Source: Pascua guehoae | Lineage: Eukaryota > Basidiomycota > Tremellomycetes > Trichosporonales > Trichosporonaceae | Assembly (NCBI GenBank): GCA_001600415.1 | Contig: BCJX01000011.1 | Coordinates: 985,285 to 1,049,284 of the forward strand | Direction of reading: 5' to 3' | DNA: 64,000 nucleotides | In this document: piece by piece, positions 1 through 12,240 of the stretch | Layout: each line of letters begins with the position of its first letter | How positions within the stretch are numbered: position 1 is the first letter of the stretch | Made by a program: the position numbers and the translations under genes | The notes under the pieces: model-generated | The model's input: the letters and a program-made list of their open reading frames with translations, nothing else | What the model was told of the DNA's origin: nothing | The model's database searches: none

Positions 1-1059
1 AGAGAATGAGCATGAGAACGAGGCAATCAAGTTTTGTATATTCGGCAGCAATGGCACATATTATATCAACCGCGCGTGACGCACCGCTATTGACCGACTT
101 GTCGTTGGCTAGTAGAGGCATACAGTAGTACCCATCCACTGGAGTTTCCAAACGCTGCACACTCCACATGCGTCGCTATTAATAGTGTTGCCTCGTGCGT
201 GAACGACTTTACCCACTGGGTGCCTTGTTGCGGTGTCACACAGTGCCTCCTGTTCTATGTTTGTACCACCAAGCTTAGGTCTTCCGTCATGCCAAGATAA
301 TATGCCACATGATGGGGCTGCGCACCGATCATCAGAGTGCACCCCCTTTGTTGTTACCGAGGTATGCGGGCTCGGAGGTTAGTGACCGCGCTGGCTCATC
401 GCCACTCGGGAGGCAGAGGGTGTTCTGATCAGACTACCATTTGTCTGCACCTCCTTACACCGCATGGTGCGTTGTACTTCAGACCACTAGGGGAACCGCA
501 ATAAAAAACTCGTGAAGCGGCGCCACTCTCCGCCCGTCAGCCGCCCGGATGGCACCTTCCCACATCAGTCGTTAAGATTGCTCGCTGAGTCGTTTGCCAA
601 GCCACGTAGATGGCATTGGTCATGCGCGTCACTCCACAACACAGTGCGGACGCCTAGGCCCGTCCCATCAGTGACAAGCACAGCACAGCACTTGTCGAGC
701 GAGGGATGAAGTGATAGAGCGATGCATGTTGAATACAGCCTACCAAGGTGGCCTATATACTATGTCGAGCGAGCGCACAGAGCGAGCGCACAGAGCGAGC
801 GAGCACAGAGCTCGTTCGAGCTCGGGCCAACCAACAGCACTCTGTTCCATACCGTAGCGGGTACCTGGTTACCAAGGACCGAGTGCACGAGATCAGCATC
901 GGATGAAGGTGATGAACCCAGTGCAGGTGATCACCGACTGGGCATTTTCGCATACTGTACTGTACCCCCTCCATCAAGCAACTATATATATAAGTAGTGC
1001 CAAGCGCAATGCTACAGTGTGGTAGGTGGCACCGTGCATCCCCAACACACACACCCAAC
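1..1059. other. Intergenic, no gene recognised
   Basis: I see no coding region with family features here. The only visible structure is a short purine-rich tandem stretch near 766-812 built from GAGCGAGCGCACA-like units. The last 100 bases contain a TATATATA-like run near 982-993, about 70 bp before the start of the first gene model, which could be promoter sequence. Confidence 0.4.
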
Positions 1060-1738
1060 ATGTCCTCCTTCAGCCTCTTCACCGGCAGCAAGAACCCCAA
1101 CGCCAACGACAGCGAGGTCGTAAACGCCGCCACGGGCGAGACGGCCCCGGCGCTCCCGCGGTGGGAGCGTAAGAGTTTCGGTGAGTCGAGCGGAGTCGTC
1201 GGAGCGAACCTGGTGGTGCTGACGAGTCAGCCGACTACGCTGCGCCAAAGCGGGTGCGTCGAGGGCCGCGAAGGCGAAGGCGAAGATTACAGGAAATGAA
1301 AAAGCTCACGCCAGATTGTCCAAGGGACAGGCAAGCAGTATGGGCGCATCTGCCCGAGCTGCCGCGAACGTGAGCCCCCCCTTAGTCCAGACTGACGACA
1401 AGCGTCGGTTGTGGGCGCATCGCTGATGCGCGCCCTGTCGCTCTTCTAGGTCATCCCCGTGTTCCCGATGGGCGCAAAGGAGATCTGGGGGTGCGGGCGC
1501 TGCGGTGCGTACTGTACTAGAAATGACAGAAACGGGAAACTGACACTCAGGATGGCGGCAGGACCGCAAGGACGGCCCCAAACCCCAGAAGCAAGACCTG
1601 GGTGATAACCCGGCCCCGCTCGACGTCGAGGTGACCAAGCGCGCTGCGGAGGCAATCCAGGGCAGGAAACTCGAGCCAAAGGCGTTCCCTGAGGAGGTGT
1701 CAGAGGACGCGGACAAGGTCCCAGCGTATACTCAGTAG
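1060..1738 (+). CDS. Small zinc-ribbon-like hypothetical protein (model incomplete)
   Basis: I do not recognise the family. Exon 1 (1060-1180) begins MSSFSLFTGS and ends at a GTGAGT donor. The last two exons (1450-1511 and 1558-1738) read in one frame through a 46-nt intron with a CTGAC branch site and end with TAG; they carry a C-G-R-C pair followed by a charged tail. Between them, 1231-1370 probably holds one or two short exons; one reading encodes C-P-S-C-R-E just before a GTGAGC donor at 1371. Together the two CxxC pairs would make a zinc ribbon. The phase does not close: that donor leaves phase 1, while the downstream CxxC exon needs phase 0. An unseen exon or a one-base sequence error would explain this. 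The gene is probably real; its middle is unresolved. Confidence 0.35.
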
Positions 1739-3717
1739 AGGCTCGGCAGGGGTTGTGGGAAAAGTGCAAGTGTTTGGAAGGAGTAAACAACAGCTGCAAA
1801 CGAGATTTATAGCAATGAAGGCGAATGTTTCCGTCCCTCTTGCGAGCATGAGAAGAATAGACTTGCAGAGCACAAGAGATTTTGGTACAGGTGCGGCCGG
1901 AATGTATTGAGACTGTCAAGTTGAGCTCGGCCGCACCCATGCAGGGTCTCGTACAGCAAACGCCATCTCCCACCCCTGTCTCAAGGCTGTTGTCCTTGAT
2001 GTACATGGGGGACATTATCATATGGTACGAGTTACCCTGATGCACAGTGCCATCACATTGATGTAGAGAGTGTCTATTCTCAGCACCGCGCGCGACCAAG
2101 CTCAAGGTGGCAGTCTCAATACTTTGCGGTCGCACCTGTAGGATGAATGGGAGATGAGCGTGATACTGGCTCGAGTGCTGTCCCCCCCAACTGTCTGCAA
2201 CCTAGAGCCAGGTCTGTCCGAACAGTCATGAGACCACCATCTCAAGCTAGAGTACCGCACGGGTCGTATGGGACGGCACGCAGGGCATGTGGGATATAAC
2301 AATCAGGAAAACATCAGTTGTGTGCACTTGTCGTGCCATTGCATTGGTCCATAGAGTGTCCATGCGCAAGTTTGACTAGACCACGCTCAAAGTGGCAGTC
2401 TCAAGACTTTCCGGACACACCTGTAGGTTGATGTTGGACACGGCTAGCGGCCATGCGATATTGACCTGCTCCCCATCGCCGTGGCCAAAGCTGTCTTCGC
2501 TGGGGTATGGCTTTGGCAACAGACGATACTGTGGTCCATCACCCCGCTGATGACCGTATATCCAGCTGGGTGTATAAGGAGATGCGGGAAAGGGCTCGGT
2601 TCCAGCTCGTTGAACTGCTCAAGGACCACTACAACCGTTCCTGACAGCCTCGCCCACCCCGGCCGCAACTTGCCATCGACGCCAACTGGGAAATACTTAT
2701 CAGCGTTCGGGCATCACAACTTCTATTACCAGCTCAACTGAGCTTTCACCATTGGCTGGACTGGACGACACGTTCCCACCAGCTCAACTCTCCTCCAACT
2801 AAACCTCCATACCAACCATGCCTAGCCCAGCGCGATTGGCGGGGTGTGCCTGCATCTCCCTTGGGAGCACGAGCAGCTACCGCCTTTGCCTCAGCATGCT
2901 TGCGAGACGTGAATGGAGTGCACATGCATCAAAGTGCCACCCTATCCGCCCAGCATCAGCCATTAGCACAGTTTGGACCCAAGATCGAAGTGTGCTAAAC
3001 CGAATCCGCAGCCGGGCAGGAATGACGCATCTTGGATACCACGACGCGTCACACGTCGCGCCTGATTTTGTGGACATGATGTGCAACCCAACCTCTCCAG
3101 TGGCTCCACCTATGCTTCCACAGCACATTCCCAACAGTATTCTGCCTCATGGTTACATCTTCTGTGCTCTACCGCACGTGCACATTATGTGCTGGTGCAC
3201 TGTCACCTGCATGCTGCCAACCCCTGCGCCACCGTTTCGTGATGTCATACGGGTAGGTTGCCGACCGGGCTGCGCGTCCTGGGCCAGCCACGGCGCGACG
3301 CGGCGGCCAGTCCGGCGTCCAGTGGTACGATTAGATCAAACTGCAAACTACGACTGCGACTGCATTGTTTCTACAACCAACTTTTACTGACGGCTCGACT
3401 TTCTACACTCACACCTCACGCACCGGGCACCCTCACACACGACACGGCGCTTTGTATACCGACCATTGCAACTTCGGGCTCGACTCTGCTCACGTATCGA
3501 CGTATTCACGTATCCCGAGCGCGGCTGTCTTTGTCGTCTGATCTCAACGACGGACTGTATTCCGTCCTCACATTCGCGCACTACCCCCTCCCTCCTACCT
3601 CCCACACTCTCTTCGTCTCTCTCCCCACACTCTACTCTACACCCCCACGCTCATTTCGACGCTTTCTCCTCTACATCCTCGTCGACTTTTCTTCAGCCCA
3701 CCACACTCTAGCTCGAC
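1739..3717. other. Long intergenic stretch with one degenerate direct repeat
   Basis: No protein family is recognisable on either strand. The block contains a diverged direct repeat, listed separately. The final 350 bases are rich in C and T (for example 3580-3715, CTCCC and CACTC runs), typical of the 5' leader of a highly expressed fungal gene, and lead into the dehydrogenase gene that follows. Confidence 0.4.
2040..2440. repeat. Diverged direct repeat, two copies of about 110 bp
   Basis: The segment near 2040-2152 recurs near 2326-2438 with many substitutions. Shared landmarks in order are GTGCCAT, TAGAGAGTGTC or TAGAGTGTC, CGCTCAA or AGCTCAA, GTGGCAGTCTCAA and CACCTGTAGG. The copies are separated by about 175 bp. 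Neither copy has coding features. An old tandem duplication or the remnant of a repeat family is the likely origin. Confidence 0.6.
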
Positions 3718-5363
3718 ATGTCGACAGACTCTGCCCCCAGCCGGGCAACACCAAAGCCAAAGACTGGACTCGCACGCATACTCCACCTCATCTGTGTCCG
3801 ACTGCACACACTATGGACGATCGGGTTCCCGCTTTCGCTCGTCTGGCCACACTGGTCGTACGACGAGATGGGCGACCAGAAGGGCAAGGTGAGTGATCAG
3901 GTCGTGGGCCGCAAGTGTGAGAGTGGAGTGGGGTGGGGGTGCGGAGAGCAGTGCCGAGGGAGGTAACCCCGGATGATGCCCATAAGGGCATGTGATTGCT
4001 GTGATTCGTCATGGTGGCCGAGCACGCTCAACCAGTAAATGCGTTCCGCGAACCAACCCTCATCATCACGCACCAGACGTGCTGCTCACCCCCCCGCCCC
4101 CCCCTCTTTCCGCAACACCCCACGCTCCGACCCATGCTCACGCCCACAGGTCATCCTCATCACGGGCGGCAATAGCGGCACAGGCTACGCCACCGCAAAG
4201 GCCTACTACGACCGCGGCGCAAAAGTGTACATTGCATGCCGGTCGGCCGAGCGTGCGACGCAGGCGATTGCCGACATTGAGCGCGGTGGCGTCCTCAACC
4301 GCGTCGGCATGATGGACTACCGCCCCGTCGATGCGGCGCGGGTCGGGAGCCTCGAGTACATCCACCTCGACCTGTCCGACCTCGAGAGCGTCGCTGCGTG
4401 CGCGAAGGAGTTTGCACTGAGGGAGAGCAGGTTGGATGTGCTGTTTGCGAATGCGGGGGTGATGGCCATGTGAGTGGGTCCGACCTGTGTTGGGAGTGGG
4501 CAGGAATGTGCCGAACGACTCGTACCGTCATATTGTGCATGGCAGGTGCCCAGTACGGTATTGGGGGGGTCATACAAACGTCGCGGACCATACTCTCCAC
4601 TTAGACTCGAGGTCGCTGACTCCAGCCCTCCGGGACAATACACGAAGCAGGGCTACTCGCTCCAATTCGGTACCAATGTGAGTTGTCTGCAAAGTGCAAA
4701 AGGGTCTGAGCAACCGTGTCTGCGGTACCACGCTATCGTGCAGCAATTACTGACCTCCAGGTTCTCGGACACCAGCACCTCATCACCCTGCTCCTGCCCC
4801 TCCTGCGCGCCACGTCGGCCGCGACACCGGCCCGCCCCGCGCGTCTGATTGTCCTATCCTCCGCAATGCACATGGACGCGCCCACGGGCGGCGTGCCGTA
4901 CGACAAGCTCACAAAGCCAGCCAAGCCCATGAAGGACTTTGAAGAGTACAATGCCAGCAAGTGGGGTGACCTCGCGCTGGCCAAGTGGGTCGACACGCAC
5001 TATGGCCCTCAGAGTGCGGGTGCCCAAGGCACCGATGCCTCGAGTGGGAACGCGGCTGGGGAAGTCATCTCCATCGCAGTCCACCCGGGCGTTGTGGCCA
5101 GCGGCCTCTGGTCGCACTTCCCGCTCTGGTCCATCCCCCAGCGCTTCCCCTGGATCATGTACCCGGTCGGTATTCTGCCCGCCAAGGGCGCGCTCAACCA
5201 GGTCTGGGCGGCCGAGTTGCCTGTCGACAAGGCGCGCGAGCTCAGCGGCGGATACGTTGTGTGCTACCAGCGGCCCGGGTTCATTCGTGACGATCTCAAT
5301 GATCCTGCGGCCGTCGACAGGCTCTGGGACTGGTGCGATGCGCAGGTAAAGCGCGCAGAGTAG
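3718..5363 (+). CDS. Short-chain dehydrogenase/reductase (retinol-dehydrogenase-like), 381 aa
   Basis: Four exons: 3718-3888, 4150-4469, 4626-4677, 4761-5363, all phase-consistent. The protein is an NAD(P)-dependent SDR oxidoreductase. Visible motifs are the Rossmann turn TGGNSGTG (residues 62-69), the NAG motif after strand 4, the catalytic serine in VLSSAM (214-215) and YNASK (Tyr244, Lys248), followed by a proline-glycine turn HPGVVAS. A hydrophobic N-terminal segment (about residues 18-47) precedes the Rossmann fold and may anchor it to a membrane, as in microsomal retinol dehydrogenase and WWOX-like relatives. Substrate cannot be told from sequence; sterol, lipid or xenobiotic carbonyls are all possible. 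The splice of exons 2-3 is supported by the family pattern NAGVMA-x-P. Confidence 0.9.
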
Positions 5364-6309
5364 TGTGTCGTAACTCGTCTCGTGTTTCAACTTGGGACAT
5401 CATCGTTATCAGATAGTACAAGATTAGCACTGCAGAATACATTCATGGCCTGGAAATCGGCACGATGCCGACGCGGTCGCAGCATGTTTCTGCGAACTGG
5501 CTACCCGTGGCGTATATTTACTGATGCAGTCGAGGACAACGAATGTAGAAGAGTCTGAGTAATGATGTAAGCACAATCTCAGTCACAGAGTTGGCATTGG
5601 CCGTGGACGGCGGTCATAATAACCGTGACCGTGACGTGACCTTTGAGGCGAACATGACGTCTGGTGCCTTGTTTGGCTCCCTGCAGCCTTGTCTTGCTCG
5701 AGCCCTGTTGCGCCGCATCAGAACAAGCTAAAAACCAGCTCACATGCTAGAGAAGAGCTAAGGCTGCAGCTAGCTCCCGGCCGAGTGGTTGGATGGAGCA
5801 GTAGTAGCTACATGTTACACTTTGGCCGCAATGCCGGCGGCCGAGTGGTGCCAGTGGTAGTGTGGAAAGGCCAGAAGGCCAGAATGCAAGATGCCACGCA
5901 TCCAGGGTAGGAATAAAAGTGACCCACCGTGCACGCCCAAAGGAAAGGAAGGTAACACCACAGATGGTGGCGCGTAGCTTCGGCATGCCGGTTCTGCCTG
6001 TTGCCCCACACGCCGCCACCCATCCTGCATTCTGCATCCTGCCCCCCCACATTTATGAATGACCACCAGCACCCGTCCTGCACATTGTACCGTACACCCC
6101 ACCAACCCCACCCACCCACACTCATTTTCCACACTCCCACCACACTCGTTTACACTTCCTCCCACCCCCTTCCCCTTCTCTCACCTCCCCCTCTCCCCCA
6201 CTCCCCCCCCCCCCACACTCGTTTACACTTCCTCCCACCCCCCCCCCCTTCTCTCACCTCCCCCTCTCCCCCNNNNNNNNNNNNNNNNNNNNNCCCCTCC
6301 TCATCCACC
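5364..6309. other. Intergenic / 5' region with polypyrimidine tract
   Basis: No gene is seen. A GGCCGAGTGGT motif occurs at about 5779 and 5839. From about 6090 to 6309 the plus strand is nearly pure C and T and contains an imperfect tandem copy of a block beginning ACACTCGTTTACACTTCC (about 6144 and 6216), interrupted by a run of N. This is the 5' leader of the next gene. Confidence 0.5.
6273..6293. other. Assembly gap (21 N)
   Basis: Twenty-one N lie in a C/T-rich tract between two near-identical polypyrimidine blocks, 16 bp upstream of the start codon of the promethin-like gene. The true length of the leader is therefore unknown, and the duplicated block on its left could be collapsed or artificially duplicated. 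Confidence 0.95.
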
Positions 6310-8349
6310 ATGGCACCAGTGTCATACGCGCCCGTCCCCGCCAAGGGTGACGCGCACCATACCGTGCGGGCCCGCACCACGAGCCGCGCAAACGCCCACA
6401 ATGCGGGGCACAGTAACGGCGCGCACACCGGCAACGGCCCGGGCACGGCCGCGACCGCCAACACCAACGGCAATACCAACACGAACCCCAACAGCAACAG
6501 CAACGGCAGCAACAATGGGAGCGCACGCACGACGACGACGTCGTCGTCGAGTCTCGGCCTCGGCGGTGTCCCCCACCGACACGGACACGGACACGGACAC
6601 GGGCACAACGGCGCACCCCACCCCCACCCCCCTCGCATCCCCCACACCCTCACGCTCACCCCGCACGGCACCGGGAACTCGAACGCGGGCGCGGGCCACG
6701 GCGCCGGCACCGCGGCCAACGCCCACCCGACCCTGCGCGCCACGGCGCTCGACGACATTACGCGCCGCGTGCGCGCGCAGAGCGACCGGTTCCAGCGCGC
6801 GCTCGCGCCCGTCGCGGATGATGTGCGCGTGTTTGCAGAGGAGAATCCGGTGGCGTTTGTGAGTCGCGGCGGGTTGGGGGCGCGTCGAGTCGAGTCGAGC
6901 CGTGTTGGAGCGCGAGGGAAGGCGAGGGGTGTGGTGAGGGGCGTGGGGGCGGCCAAAGGTGGTGGCTGTGTCCGTTCTGGGTGTGAAGTTGGGGGAAGGT
7001 GGTGGCGAGACGGGCGCGTCCCACAGCCTCAGGTGCAGACACCCAACGCGGCGCTGTTTATCGTGGCGCGGCACGTCGCGTCGGGCTAGACAGTGCCGAC
7101 GGGGCCGACGCGGAGCATGACAACACAAGGGCCGCACACAGACTGGGCCAGACACTACCCCGCGGAGACCCAGTACAGTGCCTACACATCCAAACTAGCC
7201 CAAACCACCCTCCCACACCCAGTGTGCCGTCGGTTCGCTGACTCTTCGGACTGGGCTTGTTCGTCTCGCCAACCACCGTGACAGCGGATCACTGACGCTC
7301 TAGACATTTATCGCCATCTTCGCCGTGCTGAGCAGCATTCCCATCCTGTGCTTCCTGTACGTACTCGCAGTCATGGCAATCGTAGACGATTGCCACCCGC
7401 TGAGCCCCTTCGGCGGTGGACACGCGTTCCACGAACCCAGCATCCTCTGCTGCTTCCTTTTGTCCTGCTTCTTTCTTCACCCATTTCACCCGTGCTGAGA
7501 CTGACGACGCGCAGCGGCTTTGTGATCGGCACAATACTCTTCTTAACAGGCACGGCCATCTTTGTGCTCCTTGGCTGCATTACATTTGCCGTCGTGTTTG
7601 GACGTGAGTTGTTCCCTGCCCACTGCTACCTACCTACCTACATGCTAGCTCGAGTTCACCCGCACCCACGGCCACACCCACGCCCACCTTACCTCTCAAC
7701 CCCCTTGCCATGACCCCCAAACTCACCAGCTAACAACGCCCCAGTGGCCGTCCTCGTCCCCGTCCTCTGCTTCACATGCACCCTGTCCGCCTTCTTCCTC
7801 GGCGTCCTCCTCGCCCTCTTCCTCGCCCACCGCCTCGTGCTCCACGTCTCGGCGGCGTCTGTGGACCGCAGCTTCCTCGGGGCCATCACCGAGGGCCTGC
7901 GCACCTGGTTACTCGAAACCCGTGCACGCGTGTTTGGCGACCAGCCCACCGCGTTTGAGGTAGACTCGTTTACCAGCGACGTGGCTACAGTCAAGGCCAA
8001 TGCCGACGCCGAGGAAGAGGACAGGGAGCGTGACGCCAAGCCGGCGATCAAGTTCGAGCACGACGATCGCCTCCCAGACCCTTCAAACGATGCGCACGCA
8101 AAGTCTTCCGACTCGGACGACGTCTTTAGCGCCGAGAGCACACCGAACGCGCGCGACGCCCTCGCCGTCCGTCGTCTGTTGGACGACATGGCAGACACAG
8201 ACGCGCCCAAGCCGCAGTCGGTGAAGAGCGCTTCGCCTCTCCTCGACGACCGCGATCGCCACTTGCAGACGTTTCCAGGCGCCAGGCGCGCCGGCGACGA
8301 GGCTGATGGCGACTGGGAGTCGGAGAACGGCAGCGACAACGGGAGGTAG
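6310..8349 (+). CDS. Promethin/LDAF1-like membrane protein, 431 aa
   Basis: Four exons: 6310-6858, 7304-7356, 7515-7603, 7745-8349. Residues 1-150 are low complexity, rich in Asn, Gly, Thr and His (an HGHGHGHG run near residue 98). An amphipathic segment (about 150-183) leads into a long hydrophobic block (about 184-265) with three to four membrane helices broken by Gly and Pro, including a LSSIPILCFLGF turn. The C-terminal 160 residues are acidic and polar. This layout, an amphipathic lead-in followed by a hairpin-forming hydrophobic block, is that of the promethin/LDAF1 and yeast LDO proteins that act with seipin at ER-lipid droplet contacts. The assignment rests on topology rather than on a conserved catalytic motif, so another reticulon-like or tetraspan family is possible. 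Confidence 0.6.
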
Positions 8350-8928
8350 CGCGCCATGACGGCAGCGAGGGATGCGTCGACACGCAGGCGATGGACGACA
8401 GACAGGAAAGCTCGGACAGTAGACAGCAGGAGATAGCAGGCGGCGGCAGGCGGCCGCCTGGATCCGACGGCAGAGCAGACTCGGATCGCACACGAGACAG
8501 ACCATAGATGGGAAACCGGAGCCAGGCGGCAGCGATAGATGACCAGCTCGGACGGCAGACATACGGCCACACTAGACGGTAGCGACCCCACGCAAGCAGC
8601 CCACGCACGTGGGACAAGACGACTTTGCGCTGTGTGGTCATGGTTTCATGGTTTCATGGTAAACAAAATGGTAGCCTAGCTTTACGTGTTCCCCTAATTC
8701 CCACTGTATCTGTATAGACGCGCCTGCACGAGCAGCCGCGGCAGCCGTGCAGGGCACGGCTCACAAGCGAGATGAATACTTGATCTCGGTATACCGTGTT
8801 CTTGCACTTGCACTTGCACTCGCACTCGCACTCGCGCTCGTAATTGCACTATGCTTGTCACTCTTGCCCTCTTCTCTATCCCTAAGACAACTTGTCCCGT
8901 CAGTCGCCAATCCAACCGCGGGGGATCT
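8350..8928. other. Convergent 3' region with TTGCAC-type microsatellite
   Basis: This lies between the stop codons of the promethin-like gene (plus) and MET2 (minus). A hexanucleotide array near 8802-8840 reads TTGCAC changing to TCGCAC/TCGCGC. Nothing coding is recognised. Confidence 0.5.
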
Positions 8929-11325
8929 CTACCAGCGCGTCACGTCTGCCTCTGCCTCGCCAAACACCGACTCCTTCTTGACGCCAAAGCCCTCCTGCTC
9001 GTCGCGGTTCCACTCGTCGAGCGGAATGACGCGCTCGCCATAGCGCTCGGGGCGCTTGCGGCGGAGCCAGCCGTCGACCCAGCCGTTGATGGCCTCGAAT
9101 TCGAGCAGGAAGCCGTCGTGCCCGTCGGGCGAGGGGATGATGACGAGCTCGGCGTCGGGAATGTGCGCGGCGAGCTCGCGCTGCTCCGAGGGCTGGAAGA
9201 GGCCGTCCGACTCGACGCCAATCACGAGCGCGGGCGGCTCGTGCGAGAGCGCATTGTGGAGCGCGTCCTCGAGGTCGGCATCGTCCTCGGCCGCCACGGG
9301 CGGGAGCGAGGCCGAGATTGTGCCTGGGAAATTGGAGGGGTGCGACAGGTCGTGCGTGTCGAGCTTGCGCGTAATGTGGATGTAGCAGTTGGCGTCAAAG
9401 CGCGACGTGAACTGGGGTGGGGGTTAGTGTCTGCCCTTCTTGGGAGTGGCTGCGGGAGCGGGGTGAGACGCCCAGACACGGGTCCAAGCGCAACTCACCT
9501 TGTCACCCTGGTAGCGCAGGTACGACTGGGCATTGAAGACCTTTTTGGCCTCGGTCTTGAGGCTGCCGTTGACGCCGTTGGGCGTGGCCCTGCCACTGGC
9601 CGTGCCCTGGGGAATCCTGGGCGAGCCGCGCGGGATGCCCAGGTCAATGTTGGTGACTGGGGTAAGAGGCGGGTCGGGGGCGGGACCCGAGTCGTCCATC
9701 CTCTCCGTCTTGCGTTCAAACCTGTCAGTGGGCGAGTTGGGGCTGGGAGGCGTCGGCGGGCGGCTGCCATGGCGCACCGACCAGGGGAAGGACCGGTGGC
9801 CGTCATTGTGCTCGTGCCACGCCGCAGAGCGCGAGACTGTGTCGAGCTCGGCCGCCGACGGCTCGTTGGGGTTGGTCGTCTCCGAGCCGCCCATGACGCG
9901 GACGCCGCCCTTGGGCACCTTGGAGTTGCGGCCCTGGCCCTTTTTGCGGCCGAAGCGTGACTCGAACGAGTCGCGCGAGCGGTACGTCAACAGCGCAGCC
10001 ATGCGGGCGGCAGCGAGGCCGCGGTGTGGCTGGGCGTGCAGGTCGACAGTACCGTCGGCCTGCTCATAGTAGTACCCGTCGAGGTACTCTGGGTCCGAGT
10101 AGATGGATTGGCGCTGGGCCTCGCCCCATGAAATGCACCATGCAGAGTGGCGCGCCGACGTTGCGAGCGCCACGATCGACTTGACAAAGCCTGGAGGCGT
10201 GTTGAGCGGCCACTCGAGGGTGGTCATGCCGCCCATCGAGCCACCGACCACGGCGGCAATCGACTTTACGCCCAGCGAGCGCAGAATCTCATAGTGGAGC
10301 CTGTGCGCGAGTTAGCATTTGTTCGTTCCAGTTCCATTTCGAGGCCCAGGGGCGGTCCAGGGGGGGCTGTGCGGGGTCATCCAAGGCGGTTTCCGAAGCT
10401 GTCGATCTACCAATCCGCGGAAAGGCGACATCGGCGCACAGACCGTGTGTCGGCAGCCCCGATTGTTGGATATAAAATGTCGGATGAATGAAAGCACGCC
10501 ACACACCTGCATACCACCACCCGCGGTATGCATCAAAGAAAGAGAAACAACTCACCTCACATCGTCCTTGACGCTGCTGCCAGGCATCTCGGGGCCGTAC
10601 GGGCGACCCGTGGCGGGGTTTGTGGTGACGCTCGAGACTGTGCCGTATGGTGATCCGATGACGTTTCCGCAAAAGACAAAGTATCTTGTTGGGTCGAATG
10701 CACGGTCAGGACCGAGAAGGGGGCCCCACCTGGAAGACAAGGTGAGCCATGAGCACGCCATACAGTATTTGCGAAATCAGGGACAGGGACGGACGGGGGT
10801 CGAGTGGAGGTTAGCGATGGGAGGGGGGAATGGAATTGGGATGGACCCATTTCCGATAGAGCACGCAATGGCGGGCGAGCCAGCGACGCGAGCGACTAGC
10901 ATACCACCCATGCTGTAGCATGTAGCAGCCCCTTCCCCAGCAGTGTCGTCGTGGACAGACAGTGGTGGGCAGTGCAGTGCCCATCCACCACCGCAGGCTC
11001 CCCCCAGGCCAGGCGGCTCCCCGAGCCCATGTATTCGTGAAAGAGGTGGCAAACCGACCGCACGAACGAGCACGCGAGCGCGCCGTTTTCGACATTTGTT
11101 CAGACCAACTCACCAGTCTTCTACGTCGGCGCTGCCTGTGAGGGCATGGCAGAGAACCATGCAGTTGTCGCCGTTTTCATTCAGCTTTCCCCACGTCTTA
11201 TACGCGACTGGGACGTCTCGCAGTGTCGCTCCCGACTCGAGCTTAAAAGTCGGTAGTACCGTAACCTCTTGCGAGATTAGGTCGGCAAACGGGTTTGCGT
11301 GTGAGTTTGGGCTGTCGGCGGGCAT
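8929..11325 (-). CDS. MET2: Homoserine O-acetyltransferase, 556 aa
   Basis: Exons on the minus strand: 11325-11114, 10729-10556, 10300-9499, 9411-8929. The enzyme acetylates L-homoserine with acetyl-CoA, the first committed step of methionine synthesis in fungi. It is an alpha/beta hydrolase: the DWWGPLLG region follows the oxyanion strand, the nucleophile elbow is GGSMGG (Ser150), and the triad is completed by Asp465 (ESDGLF) and His494 (DGHDGF). The conserved YRSRDSFESRFGR segment sits in exon 3 and is followed by a polar insertion of roughly 120 residues before NAQSYLRYQGDKF, a position where fungal MET2 proteins vary. The start is the ATG at 11325; the upstream frame stays open to 11529 but is Pro/His-rich and probably untranslated. 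Confidence 0.95.
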
Positions 11326-12208
11326 GGTCGGAGGCGAGTATGGTGGTGATGGCAGGTGTTGATGGTGATGCAGAGTGAGAAGAGTGGTTACAGTTGTTGG
11401 TTGTGGTTGCGGTTGTGGTGGTGAGCAAGAATGGTGGTAGCGACTAGCAAGTGGTGGTGGGGTCGAGGGAGGTAGAGGGTGAGGTCGAGTCGGGTAAAGG
11501 GGGTAATCTATCCACCGGAGACTGGACACTGGGCGGCGGCGGACTGACTGTATGTACCGTACCGTACAGTCTACCCTGCCGGCCCTGCCTACGGTCTACG
11601 GCGTGGCTGCCGTCAGCGAGCGAGCAACGAGCGAGCAAGGGGGCCCAGGGTGGGTGTCCCAGGGGTGAGGCCGGTGAGGGCCGAGCGAGTCGAAAATGGC
11701 TGCTGCCAATACGAAATCCGAGGCCAGAATACTGTAATGCAGGGCTGGGCGGGCGGCAGCCAGTGGCAAAGGCGGAACCAATTTCACGCTCAAAACCCGG
11801 CCCCCCGGCCTATGGCCGCCTAGCCTAGCTTGGCTCGCCAACCAGTCTTGCCGCACTTTTGCATACTGTACCTTGCCATCGCCATCCTTGTGGTGCCCAA
11901 TACTGCACATGCAATACGCCCCCTATGGATGGATGGACGGAATGGATGGCAAGACGGGCAACGAGTCAACAAAACGAAAGAGAAACAAGCAGACAAAAAG
12001 AAGACCTCTATGTGTTTTGTTTCTTGAGGCCCAAGCCACTACAGCCTGGGCGGAGCCGTCTGACGTAATCGTCGCGGCAGAGCACAGTGGGCGTTAACCC
12101 ATGTTCGGACACAATTGATCGTAGCGTCATATCATCATCGTCCGCCCGTCGACCCCCCAGGAGGGAATCGAACAGGCGACCGCGGTCGGAGGCCCGGGGT
12201 GTCATCAA
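11326..12208. other. Intergenic region upstream of MET2
   Basis: This holds the MET2 promoter on the minus strand. I see no recognisable gene. GAGCGAGCAA repeats occur near 11615-11640 and short GGATGGATGG-like repeats near 11926-11946. Confidence 0.4.
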
Positions 12209-12240
12209 ATGGTGTCTATTGACGGTACACCACCCACCCA

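Noticed and set aside
11326..11529. Longer MET2 N-terminus from the open upstream frame
   Set aside because: Its Pro/His-rich sequence looks like untranslated leader, and MPADSPN matches the family start.
12150..12195. Second box-B-like motif (TGTTCGATTCC, minus strand)
   Set aside because: T-arm halves are not complementary and no cloverleaf can be drawn.
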